From BQOK01 sp048388525 (lineage in GTDB: Bacteria > Bacillota > Clostridia > Oscillospirales > Ruminococcaceae): a stretch of DNA of 64,000 bases. Positions 25,202 to 31,586 of this stretch are shown here, in pieces (positions within the stretch are counted from its first letter, which is position 1; each line of letters opens with the position of its first letter). Both the position numbers and the translations under genes were made by a program. The DNA lies in NCBI RefSeq assembly GCF_048388525.1, contig NZ_DBGCTQ010000107.1, forward strand, positions 1-64,000, given 5' to 3'. The notes under the pieces are model-generated. The model did not search any database, was not told the origin of the DNA, and saw only the letters and a program-made list of their open reading frames with translations.

Positions 25202-25525
25202 ATCCCGGCAACAAAACGCGCCCCCGAACGCAAACGCGCCCCCGAACGCAAACGCGTTCGGGGGCGGCGAAGCCTTTTGGAGAATGTGTGTGCTGGGCGC
25301 GGGGCGCAGGGGAAGGCTGCAAAAGCGGGAAGAAAAATGGTTTTGCGTATTTGTTCTGGCTTGACCATATCTTGACCATTTTTAATTATAGGCCAACCCC
25401 AGTATATCCTTATAGGTGACAAGCGTCGCGTTCCCCATTTGTGCCGCACGGTCTTGCCAATCTTTTTTCGAGGGGCGATACATTTTTTGAGATTTAGTAA
25501 TTTACAATTTACTAATTTAACGGCC
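25202..25525. other. Non-coding gap after addA with hairpin repeat and AT-rich segment
   Basis: The 324 bp hold a tandem repeat plus hairpin (25217-25266), a doubled TTGACCAT (near 25360-25378), a 22-bp dyad TTAGTAA-N8-TTACTAA (25494-25515) and then the breakpoint of a partial gene duplication at about 25526. The only reading frames are unsupported. The base composition changes here from GC-rich addA to AT-richer island DNA. Confidence 0.6.
25217..25266. repeat. Hairpin repeat copy 1 (terminator-like) with duplicated left arm
   Basis: An 18-bp unit (CGCGCCCCCGAACGCAAA) occurs twice in tandem (25217-25234, 25235-25252), and the second copy pairs with GCGTTCGGGGGCG (25254-25266) to give a 13-bp stem. 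The core CCCCCGAACGC/GCGTTCGGGGG recurs at 26075-26118 and 28996-29025. It lies just after addA and may end its transcript, although no T run follows. Confidence 0.7.
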
Positions 25526-26052
25526 AGTTTTTTGGCGGCGACAGGAGCTTTCGCAATTTCCCCGGCTCTTATACCGTGGACTTAAAAAGCGGCGAGGTGG
25601 TGGCCCACGAATTGATCGGGGTCAACCCCGGCGGGCTGTATGGGCTGGAGCGCGGCGGCGACAAGTACCGCTTCGGCGACTGCCTGGTGGAGGACGGCAG
25701 CGTGGTGTTTGCCTTCGAGTTCACCCAGGAGCCGACGATGGGCGGCGAGCCGGGGACGGAAATTTATATCTTTACCCCGGAAATGCTGCAGGACCAAAAG
25801 GGCCGCCGCGCCGCGCGCATCTTTTTTAACAAAACCGAGGCGAACCTGAACGAGGAGCTTCTTTTGGGGCTAAAAGCGCTGCCGGGCATTACGGATGTGA
25901 CGGTGGAATTTGCAGAAGGGGATTTTTTCAGAGGGACCACCCTGACGCTGGAATATGAGGAAGACTATGTGCTGAACTATTCATTTAACCATAAGGGATA
26001 TTCGACAGGGTTTGAGGATTTTGTGATCTCCAGTGAAAAGCTTGCCTCGTGA
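25526..26052 (+). pseudogene. 5'-truncated duplicate of the lipoprotein gene at 28066-28968
   Basis: From about 25526 the DNA matches 28441 onward nearly base for base. The frame encodes the last 158 residues (from VDLKSGEVVAHE) of the 300-residue lipoprotein, with 12 amino-acid differences, and then the same post-stop sequence GACCGGATGTGAA. The signal peptide, lipobox and first roughly 125 residues are missing, and an in-frame stop sits just upstream of the breakpoint at 25513. No ribosome binding site precedes the internal GTG at 25576. The frame has stayed open to its natural stop, so the duplication may be recent. It is called a pseudogene because no export signal remains. Confidence 0.8.
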
Positions 26053-26074
26053 CCGGATGTGAAGAGGAGAAAAC

Positions 26075-26118
26075 ACACGGCGCCCCCCGAACGCAGATGC
26101 GTTCGGGGGGCGCCGTGT
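26075..26118. repeat. Hairpin repeat copy 2, bidirectional terminator-like
   Basis: A 21-bp perfect stem (26075-26095 with 26098-26118) with core CCCCCCGAACGCA. It separates the truncated duplicate from the convergent membrane operon. A T-rich run (TGTGTTTTCTCC) follows on the minus strand. Confidence 0.75.
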
Positions 26119-26134
26119 ATTAAGTAAGGAGGAA

Positions 26135-26197
26135 GACGATTTTGTGTCATCTTTCAATATATGGCAGTTCTTCCAGTGACACAGAAGAACCGCCCCC
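26135..26197. repeat. REP/MITE-like imperfect palindrome, copy A
   Basis: Outer arms GATTTTGTGTCA and TGACACAGAAGAACCGCC are inverted. Read on the minus strand, the element GGCGGTTCTTCTGTGTCACT resembles copy B at 27225-27285. Related sequences of the form GGGACGGTTCTTTTGTGTC are dispersed in many Clostridia (recalled, not searched). Confidence 0.45.
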
Positions 26198-26206
26198 TTG
26201 TACTCA

Positions 26207-26404
26207 TTATTTCTCTTTGCTTTTAGTCAGTTTTAAATACCCTACAATAGACGCAACCACAATGCAGAGAATACGTGCCCCATAGTACAGCAGATATGCC
26301 TCCGCCATTAGCCCCGGTTGAGTCGTGGGAAGACAAAAGGCGATATCCGCAGCGAACACCATGATTAGGAAAAACAGAAAGAAAAAGACAAGGTTTCTTT
26401 TCAT
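26207..26404 (-). CDS. Small two-helix membrane protein, unknown function
   Basis: A 65-residue protein with two hydrophobic helices (about 4-24 and 33-56) and a Lys-rich tail (KLTKSKEK). GAAAGGT precedes the ATG by 9 bp. It lies 11 bp after the 258-residue gene on the same strand and is probably its operon partner. No homologue is recognised. Confidence 0.6.
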   Translation of the reverse strand: MKRNLVFFFLFFLIMVFAADIAFCLPTTQPGLMAEAYLLYYGARILCIVVASIVGYLKLTKSKEK

Positions 26405-26415
26405 TGCAGTACCTT

Positions 26416-27192
26416 TCAGCGAAGATAATAAGGCTCTAATGCGGAAGATTTATACCGTCCGTTTTGGTGTACATAGCGAAAATGATTAAACGTGCTACTT
26501 ACAGAAAAACTTGCGGTGGAGAACCCCCCAACACCAATGCTCGCTCCAGCGGTGAAAGTGGTCGTTGTTACTTCAAAAAGCGAGACGCTTTTTGCCACCG
26601 CGGCGAGCTGGCGTTCTGAAAGCCGCGAACCATCGATCTCAAACGCGATGTATACGGGCGCGGTCTTGCTGTAGGCCAAGATTCCCCGGTTTGTTATTTC
26701 CTGTTTGCCCAAACCGTTCGCACCGGCAGCGGCAGCAGAATAAAGAACTTCCGTGGTGGCAACGCACGCCTGCGGGCCATCAACAACGGTTTTATACGAG
26801 AGCTCCGTATCCCAAAAATACTGCGCTCCATATACAAGCTGCGCATAAATGGCCCAGTTGGGGGAATCCGGCTCTGCTTCATATTGGTCGCACATCAGGC
26901 TGCCCACATAGGTTTCGCCGCAAAAAAAGCGGTAGCCGCGCGCATAGGTCAAAACACTTTCCACTGCAAAAACGCTGCTTGCTGGAACCTGTGGGTCGAT
27001 CTCTTGCGCCGACCAGTCTTTTGGCAGCTCGAGCGACAGATCAAACGACGTTCCCCCCGCCGAGAGGGGAAGGGTTATGGGGGAAAACGACAGTTCCTTT
27101 TTTAACCTGGCATAATACAGGCCGCCCAAAATTGCAACCAAAAGAATGCAAGCGGATAACCCGATCAGAATTCGTTTTGTCAGAGGTTTCAT
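26416..27192 (-). CDS. Membrane-anchored extracytoplasmic protein, unknown function
   Basis: A 258-residue protein with one N-terminal membrane anchor (about residues 8-28) followed by an extracellular domain of about 225 residues. It is rich in Tyr/Ser, with a FxVxxxTFTAGAS-type Thr/Ser segment and only three Cys. The central pattern DGPQACVATTEVLYSAA and the later ILAYSKTAPVYIAFE look like a PsbP/DUF-type exported fold, but I cannot name a family. ATG 27192 has GAAAGGC upstream. It belongs to the minus-strand operon that starts at 27799. Confidence 0.65.
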   Translation of the reverse strand: MKPLTKRILIGLSACILLVAILGGLYYARLKKELSFSPITLPLSAGGTSFDLSLELPKDWSAQEIDPQVPASSVFAVESVLTYARGYRFFCGETYVGSLMCDQYEAEPDSPNWAIYAQLVYGAQYFWDTELSYKTVVDGPQACVATTEVLYSAAAAGANGLGKQEITNRGILAYSKTAPVYIAFEIDGSRLSERQLAAVAKSVSLFEVTTTTFTAGASIGVGGFSTASFSVSSTFNHFRYVHQNGRYKSSALEPYYLR

Positions 27193-27224
27193 TTGCTGCC
27201 TTTCACCCGCTTTTTCGGAACACA

Positions 27225-27285
27225 AAGAGACGGTTCTTCCGCTATGTACGGCATTTCTTTAGCGACACAAAAGAGCCGTCCTCTT
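27225..27285. repeat. REP/MITE-like imperfect palindrome, copy B
   Basis: GAGACGGTTCTT (about 27227-27238) is inverted against AAGAGCCGTCCTC (27271-27283), with internal GACACAAAAGA. It is similar to copy A at 26135-26197. It lies in the 115-bp gap between two genes of the minus-strand operon. Confidence 0.45.
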
Positions 27286-27307
27286 ATGCACTTGCGCAAG
27301 TTTAGCC

Positions 27308-27799
27308 TTATGTTTTTTTTGAATTTTTTTTTGCAACCAGCTCTGAAACCGCATAAATAAAAAGTGTTGCGGCAAGTAATGTCTGAAACCAAGAATGGCG
27401 CAATACCAAAACTACCCTTGCCAGAGAACTGGATTTTGCCATGCCGACAACGGCAAAATCCAGGCATTTCAAGTAAAGAAAGGGAACCAAAATGAACACC
27501 AGCAGGAGGAATGCATAATTTTTAAACGATATTAAACGAAAGAGCAAAAAAATGCCGAGAAAAAGAAGGAATACCAGTGCTGCAATTAACACAGCTCCAT
27601 TTGCCTTTTCTACAAACTTGAAGTATTTATAAGCTTTATCGTTTAAAAGGGCCTGCTCATTGCCCTGTGCGGTTTGGGCCTGGGGGGCGTAGAAGTTCCC
27701 CACATAATAAATACCGCGAAAGACAACATAAATGAGCGGTACAATAAAGGCCGCCGCAGTTGCTATAGTGAAAGGGATTTTGTGCTTCTTCACGACCAT
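27308..27799 (-). CDS. Four-helix membrane protein, unknown function
   Basis: A 163-residue protein with about four hydrophobic helices (10-30, 68-90, 94-116 and 130-155), a polar extracellular-type loop (about 35-65) and a Lys-rich C-terminus (VAKKNSKKT). No family is recognised. GGGGGAG precedes the ATG. It is the first gene of the minus-strand operon driven by the bidirectional promoter/operator at 27881-27946. Confidence 0.65.
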   Translation of the reverse strand: MVVKKHKIPFTIATAAAFIVPLIYVVFRGIYYVGNFYAPQAQTAQGNEQALLNDKAYKYFKFVEKANGAVLIAALVFLLFLGIFLLFRLISFKNYAFLLLVFILVPFLYLKCLDFAVVGMAKSSSLARVVLVLRHSWFQTLLAATLFIYAVSELVAKKNSKKT

Positions 27800-27880
27800 A
27801 CGACTCCCCCAATTTTAGGTTTATGTATAAAATTCGATTCTTCATACCACCAGACATTTTCAACTGTTATACCTAACTTC

Positions 27881-27909
27881 ATAGTAAAAGACCGTACTAT
27901 GATTGTCAA
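27881..27909 (-). promoter_or_regulatory. Promoter of the minus-strand membrane operon
   Basis: On the minus strand TTGACA (27909-27904), 17 bp, TACTAT (27886-27881). The -35 is the left arm of the palindrome 27903-27925. Confidence 0.7.
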
Positions 27910-27925
27910 TGATAAATATTGACAA
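27903..27925. promoter_or_regulatory. Palindromic operator 1 (candidate PadR site), shared by divergent promoters
   Basis: TTGTCAAT-N7-ATTGACAA. The two arms contain the back-to-back -35 hexamers TTGACA of the minus and plus promoters. It is identical in arms and differs at one base of the 7-base centre from operator 2 at 30009-30041, which lies directly upstream of a padR-family gene. Confidence 0.7.
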
Positions 27926-27946
27926 AAAATAAATAAATGATATGTT
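27919..27946 (+). promoter_or_regulatory. Promoter of the lipoprotein gene
   Basis: TTGACA (27919-27924), 16 bp, extended -10 TGATATGTT (-10 at 27941-27946). The -35 is the right arm of operator 1. It lies about 120 bp upstream of the ATG at 28066. Confidence 0.65.
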
Positions 27947-28065
27947 TAAAGTGCACGAATGGAACAGGGTGAAACAACGAAAAACCACGTTCAGCGGGAA
28001 AAGCGGTGTTGCTGCTGAAAAAGAACCCGGCCTTTCTTTCATTTGAGGGTGGATAGGAGGTCCAT

Positions 28066-28968
28066 ATGAAAAAACGGATGTTCGGACTGCTGCCTCTTTT
28101 TTTGACACTGGCTTTGTGCTTTACCGCATGCGGGGCAGAGCAAGGGGCTTTTGGGGCGCCTTCCACGCCCGTGCCCTCTAATGCTTCGCCCCAAAGTGAG
28201 CTGGAGCGACTGGTGGAAAAAAGCGGCCTAAAAATGGAGCAGACTTCGTTTTCGAGGGGGTATCAGGTGGCATTTTTCGAGGGAGGAACGGCCTATATCG
28301 CCTCGAACAACGACGGGGGGAACTGGATCGTATTGGAGCTTGAGGACGGATCCTGTTATTCCATCGGGTGCCCCTATTCATTCGTGGACAGCGTGCGCGC
28401 CGCCGAGCAAGAGGGGTGCGTGCGCATTTTTACCGACGGGAAGGTTTTTTGCGGCGACAGGAGCTTTCACAATTTCCCCGGCTCTTACACCGTGGACTTA
28501 AAAAGCGGTGAGGTGGTGGCCCACGAATTTACTGGGGTCAACCCCCGCGGACTGTATGGGCTGGAGCGCAGCGGCGACAAATATCGCTTCGGTGACTGCC
28601 TGGTGGAGGACGGCAGCGCGGTGTTTGCCTTCGAGTTCACCCAGGAGCCTACGATGGGCGGCGAGCCGGGGACGGAAATTTATATCTTTACCCCGGAAAT
28701 GCTGCAGGACCAAAAGGGCCGCCGCGCCGCGCGGATCTTTTTTAACGAGACCGAGGCGAACCTGAGCGAGAAGTTTCTTTTGGGGCTAAAGGCGCTGCCG
28801 GGCATTGCGGATGTGACGGTGGAATTTGCAGAAGGGGATTATTTCAGGGGAACCACCCTGACGCTGGAATATGAGGAAGACTATGTGCTGAACTATTCGT
28901 TTAACCATGAGGGATATTCGACAGGGTTTGAGGATTTTGTGATCTCCAGTGAAAAGCTTGCCTCGTGA
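28066..28968 (+). CDS. Putative lipoprotein, unknown function
   Basis: A 300-residue protein with a type II signal peptide: Lys/Arg start, hydrophobic core and lipobox FTAC with modified Cys22, followed by a Ser/Pro linker to about residue 45. The remaining 250 residues are acidic, with repeated Gly/Asp-rich strands (DGGNWIVLELEDGSCYSIG, GEPGTEIYIFTPEML). It is probably a surface-anchored beta-rich domain; no family is recognised. GGAGG lies 5 bp before the ATG. A 5'-truncated copy of the gene lies 2.4 kb upstream. It is driven by the operator-overlapped promoter at 27919. Confidence 0.75.
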   Translation: MKKRMFGLLPLFLTLALCFTACGAEQGAFGAPSTPVPSNASPQSELERLVEKSGLKMEQTSFSRGYQVAFFEGGTAYIASNNDGGNWIVLELEDGSCYSIGCPYSFVDSVRAAEQEGCVRIFTDGKVFCGDRSFHNFPGSYTVDLKSGEVVAHEFTGVNPRGLYGLERSGDKYRFGDCLVEDGSAVFAFEFTQEPTMGGEPGTEIYIFTPEMLQDQKGRRAARIFFNETEANLSEKFLLGLKALPGIADVTVEFAEGDYFRGTTLTLEYEEDYVLNYSFNHEGYSTGFEDFVISSEKLAS

Positions 28969-28995
28969 CCGGATGTGAATTGTAAAAACAAGAGT

Positions 28996-29025
28996 GCCCC
29001 CCGAACGCAGATGCGTTCGGGGGGC
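28996..29025. repeat. Hairpin repeat copy 3, bidirectional terminator-like
   Basis: GCCCCCCGAACGCA (28996-29009) pairs with TGCGTTCGGGGGGC (29012-29025). It lies between the lipoprotein gene and the convergent 40-codon gene; on the minus strand it is followed by ACTCTTGTTTTT. Confidence 0.75.
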
Positions 29026-29032
29026 GTATAGT

Positions 29033-29155
29033 TCATTTTGAGCTTTTTTTGATGTATAGCCATAAAGCCCACACAAGGAAAATGAGCAAAACAATCAAAA
29101 GAACGAGAAGCAGCAAATTCAGCAGGGAAAATAAAACTTCTAAAATAATTTGCAT
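29033..29155 (-). CDS. 40-residue single-helix membrane peptide
   Basis: Too short for routine gene calling. ATG 29155 opens a 40-codon frame whose residues 10-27 (LLNLLLLVLLIVLLIFLV) form one very hydrophobic helix, flanked by a Glu near the N-terminus and by WLYIKKSSK at the C-terminus, which is the positive-inside pattern of a membrane peptide. It starts 17 bp after the stop of the 208-residue secreted-protein gene on the same strand and stops 7 bp before a hairpin terminator, so it is the last gene of that operon. The ribosome binding site is weak, so translation may be coupled. It could be a toxin-like, regulatory or pore-forming peptide; that is inference. Confidence 0.5.
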   Translation of the reverse strand: MQIILEVLFSLLNLLLLVLLIVLLIFLVWALWLYIKKSSK

Positions 29156-29172
29156 CTTTTCAGTGTATCCAA

Positions 29173-29799
29173 TTACCTTACGACTGCGGCCATGCCAGAC
29201 AAAGTAATTGGCTCACGATATATTTCAATAAACCCATCAACTAGGATGTTAAACGTAAGTTCCCCGGCCGCATAGGCATAGATATCGATTCCGCTGGCGG
29301 CAATTTCGGAATAGCAGCTGCTCTCATCCCAACCGAAGCCTAAAGTAAACCCGGTATAACTTGTATAGGCGCTGTGACTTGTAATTACGCCGGTATGCCC
29401 ATCCCCAGAAGTTGTGTAAGTTATATGAAGCTTAATACTACCGGTTCCGGCAACAGACCGAGTGGCAACTACGGCATCACCATGAGTGCTTTTTAAATTC
29501 AAATTGATTGGCGGTACAGCAAGAGAATTGGGTTCATTAAAAACTGAAAGCAAATCTTTAACGAATGCATCAGCCTCTTGCTGAGTATCAAAACTTAACA
29601 ATCCAGAAACTGGGATTATGTTTCCGTTTTGGTCTTTTATATATTCTGCATCTCCGATAGGAACCAGTAGACGATCGCCCACGCCACATCTTGGTAATGA
29701 AACGATATTGTCGTCTGCAAATGTAATACCGCTAAAGCAAATCGTTATAACAAAAACCAATAAAATAGAAACAAGCGGCTTCACCTTTTTAACGAGCAT
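29173..29799 (-). CDS. Secreted protein, unknown function
   Basis: A 208-residue protein with a clear signal peptide (VKKVKP start, hydrophobic core, cleavage expected at TFA-DD near residue 29). The mature domain has DTQQEADAFVKDLLSVFN and a Gly/Thr/Tyr-rich C-terminal half (HITYTTSGDGHTGVITSHSA), suggesting an extracellular beta domain. No family is recognised. ATG 29799 has AAAGGAG 8 bp upstream. A leader of about 190 nt separates it from the promoter in operator 2. The last gene in the operon encodes the 40-residue membrane peptide. Confidence 0.7.
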   Translation of the reverse strand: MLVKKVKPLVSILLVFVITICFSGITFADDNIVSLPRCGVGDRLLVPIGDAEYIKDQNGNIIPVSGLLSFDTQQEADAFVKDLLSVFNEPNSLAVPPINLNLKSTHGDAVVATRSVAGTGSIKLHITYTTSGDGHTGVITSHSAYTSYTGFTLGFGWDESSCYSEIAASGIDIYAYAAGELTFNILVDGFIEIYREPITLSGMAAVVR

Positions 29800-29991
29800 A
29801 GTAAACACTCCTTTGTTGAATAAAACGGAATTCGAAACAGTTTCCCCTGTGCCTCCAGTAAAGAAAGTACAATTACTGAAAACGCCTCACACATTACTGG
29901 AAAATACAGCGGCTATACATAAAGATCTTGAAAGATTTGTGCATCGGCAACACCTTCTTTTGGATTAGCAAATTTTTAATTTGATAATAAT

Positions 29992-30020
29992 ATACTAATT
30001 TAAATTTTTATATTTGTCAA
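29992..30020 (-). promoter_or_regulatory. Promoter of the secreted-protein operon
   Basis: On the minus strand TTGACA (30020-30015), 17 bp, TAGTAT (29997-29992). The -35 is the left arm of operator 2. Confidence 0.7.
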
Positions 30021-30041
30021 TAATAAATATTGACAAATATA
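30009..30041. promoter_or_regulatory. Palindromic operator 2 (candidate PadR autoregulatory site)
   Basis: 13-bp perfect arms (TATATTTGTCAAT with ATTGACAAATATA) around a 7-base centre. As in operator 1, each arm holds the -35 TTGACA of one of two divergent promoters. It begins 84 bp upstream of the padR-family ATG. Confidence 0.75.
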
Positions 30042-30057
30042 AACTGCATGCTATAGT
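30030..30057 (+). promoter_or_regulatory. Promoter of the padR operon
   Basis: TTGACA (30030-30035), 16 bp, extended -10 TGCTATAGT (-10 at 30052-30057). Confidence 0.7.
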
Positions 30058-30092
30058 TAAAATGTTCTAGTACAGTGGATTGGGGAAACGAT

Positions 30093-30494
30093 ATGGCACA
30101 AAAACCGGCGGCACAGCCGGGAAAAAGCGGCACTGCCGCCGGGATGCGGGACGCAATGAAAAAGGCCACCACCGAGATGTTGGTCTTGTTTTTGCTGCGC
30201 CAAAAAAACATGTACGTTTACGAGATGATCCAGGAGGCGGCGAGGCTTACAGAGGGCGTGCTGACTTTCAACACCCTGTATCTTGCCATTTACCGGCTGC
30301 AGGAGCGGGAGTTCATCCGCGAGGCGGAAAAATGCATTGCCGAAAACCGCACCCGGGTGTACTTTGCCATCACCGAGAAGGGGCAGGCGTATCTGCAAGA
30401 ACTGATCGGCGAATACACCGCCGCCACCCGGGCCATCGACGGGCTGCTGGCCCGGGACGGCAAGCTGTACACGGAGGAGGAAGGCCATGTATGA
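30093..30494 (+). CDS. PadR-family transcriptional regulator
   Basis: A 133-residue PadR-like winged helix: EMLVLFLLRQKNMYVYEMIQ, the recognition region VLTFNTLYLAIYRLQEREFI, and the wing TRVYFAITEKGQAYL. PadR proteins are usually ligand- or stress-responsive repressors. ATG 30093 has GGGGAA upstream. It overlaps the next gene by 8 bp; a PadR gene coupled to a small membrane protein of this type is a common Firmicutes pair. The palindrome upstream (30009-30041) is the natural candidate for its operator. Confidence 0.85.
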   Translation: MAQKPAAQPGKSGTAAGMRDAMKKATTEMLVLFLLRQKNMYVYEMIQEAARLTEGVLTFNTLYLAIYRLQEREFIREAEKCIAENRTRVYFAITEKGQAYLQELIGEYTAATRAIDGLLARDGKLYTEEEGHV

Positions 30495-30921
30495 GCCTGA
30501 GCTGAAGGAGTATTGCAGAAAGGCCTGCCGGGAGCTGCAATGCGGCCGGACGCGGCGGCAAAAGTTCCGGGACTTTGTTGCCGCCAGCGCGCGGGACTAC
30601 CTGGAGCAGCGGCCCGAGGCCGCTTTTGCGGAACTGGAGGCCGCGCTGGGGCAGCCCGAAGAGGCGGCCCGGGAATTTATGGCCTCGCTGCCGGAGGGCA
30701 CGGCCCAGAGCTGGCGGCGGGCCCGCAGCCGGAGAAACGCGGTGTTGATCGGGGCGGCGGGGGCGCTGATCGCGGTGTTGGCCGGGCTGGTGATCTGGTA
30801 TTACTGCGTGAGGGGCGTGTACACCAAAACGGTGACCATTACCTATTATGAAATGGATGAAAGCATGACACCGGAAGAGATGCTTGCAGCAATGCCTACT
30901 GCGCGCCCCATTGAAGACTGA
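30487..30921 (+). CDS. PadR-associated single-pass membrane protein (DUF1700/DUF6120-like)
   Basis: A 144-residue protein. Residues 1-75 are a helical cytoplasmic part with CRKACRELQC, RRQKFRDFVAASARDYLE and GQPEEAAREFMASL, the arrangement seen in DUF1700-like partners of PadR regulators. One membrane helix follows (about 90-112) and then a short external tail with ITYYEMDESMTPEEM. It probably transmits or antagonises the PadR signal at the membrane (inference). Its start overlaps the padR stop. Confidence 0.65.
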   Translation: MYEPELKEYCRKACRELQCGRTRRQKFRDFVAASARDYLEQRPEAAFAELEAALGQPEEAAREFMASLPEGTAQSWRRARSRRNAVLIGAAGALIAVLAGLVIWYYCVRGVYTKTVTITYYEMDESMTPEEMLAAMPTARPIED

Positions 30922-30963
30922 AGAAGACTGAAGCAAATGGATATAAAAAGGGAGAAGAAAGCT

Positions 30964-31344
30964 ATGAGAAAAATGTTAGCGGTTGTACTTAGCGTATTAT
31001 TGTTGACCGGCTTTTCCTTGCCGTGCTTTGCCGAAGGCGTTCCCTCACAAAGGGTGGTCAGCACTAGTATCCGCCAAACCGAGGATGGATTTACGATAGT
31101 AACAACAATTGAGGCTGGTTTATTGAGCGCACGCTCGGTAAGGGGCGGATCAATAACAGAGCAGTACTATTACGATGGCCAAGAGATTGGCACGATGATT
31201 TTGATGGGCACATTCTATTACGACGGCAGCACCGCCCGGGCCACCGGGGCCAGCGTTTCGGTGAGCGGCAGCTTTGTGAGCGGCGCGAAGCGCTGCGCGG
31301 TGGACATGAGCCTGACCTGCTCGCCCAGCGGCGCGCTCTCGTGA
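30964..31344 (+). CDS. Small secreted protein, unknown function
   Basis: A 126-residue protein with a signal peptide (MRKMLAVVLSVLLLTGFSLP, cleavage near CFA-EG) and a Ser/Thr/Gly-rich mature part that contains two Cys near the C-terminus (KRCAVDMSLTCSP), able to form a disulfide. GGGAG precedes ATG 30964. It is the third gene of the padR operon, 42 bp downstream. No family is recognised. Confidence 0.65.
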   Translation: MRKMLAVVLSVLLLTGFSLPCFAEGVPSQRVVSTSIRQTEDGFTIVTTIEAGLLSARSVRGGSITEQYYYDGQEIGTMILMGTFYYDGSTARATGASVSVSGSFVSGAKRCAVDMSLTCSPSGALS

Positions 31345-31374
31345 AAACCGCCAAAAATATTTTTTGCGCGCGGC

Positions 31375-31403
31375 TTGACGGCGGCGGCGGGGCATGCTAT
31401 ACT
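31375..31403 (+). promoter_or_regulatory. infC: Promoter of infC-rpmI-rplT
   Basis: TTGACG (31375-31380), 17 bp, extended -10 TGCTATACT (-10 at 31398-31403). Transcription should start near 31410, giving a leader of about 175 nt. Confidence 0.8.
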
Positions 31404-31409
31404 AGACCG

Positions 31410-31556
31410 GTAAAGAAAGCAGCAACCGGCTAGCCGCCGTGCTCACCTTGCGGCCCACAGGGCCCGGGTCATACTGAAAGGCCGCCCGTTTTGGGGCGTC
31501 TTTGCGTGTGTTTTGTTGAACGCGGCTGCCAGACGGCGGCCGCGTTCGTTTTTTAA
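31410..31556 (+). ncRNA. infC leader with attenuator terminator (L20-leader candidate)
   Basis: The leader ends in an intrinsic terminator: GAACGCGGC (31518-31526) pairs with GCCGCGTTC (31539-31547), followed by GTTTTTT, 30 bp before the infC start. In Bacillus, ribosomal protein L20 binds the infC leader and promotes premature termination. Position, terminator and downstream genes fit that system; the L20-binding fold itself was not verified. Confidence 0.65.
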
Positions 31557-31586
31557 ACTTGAAGTTTTAGATGGAGGTGTGTCCCA

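Noticed and set aside
25036..25449. 137-codon minus-strand frame across the end of addA
   Set aside because: It overlaps the addA C-terminus, has a low-complexity RSGARLRSGAR segment from the tandem repeat and no ribosome binding site.
26565..27305. 246-codon plus-strand frame opposite the anchored exoprotein
   Set aside because: Arg-rich shadow with no start signal; the minus-strand gene has a clear membrane anchor and operon context.
29618..29968. 116-codon plus-strand frame over the 5' part of the secreted-protein gene and its leader
   Set aside because: It opposes a gene with signal peptide and good ribosome binding site. The leader part looks protein-like but has no start of its own.
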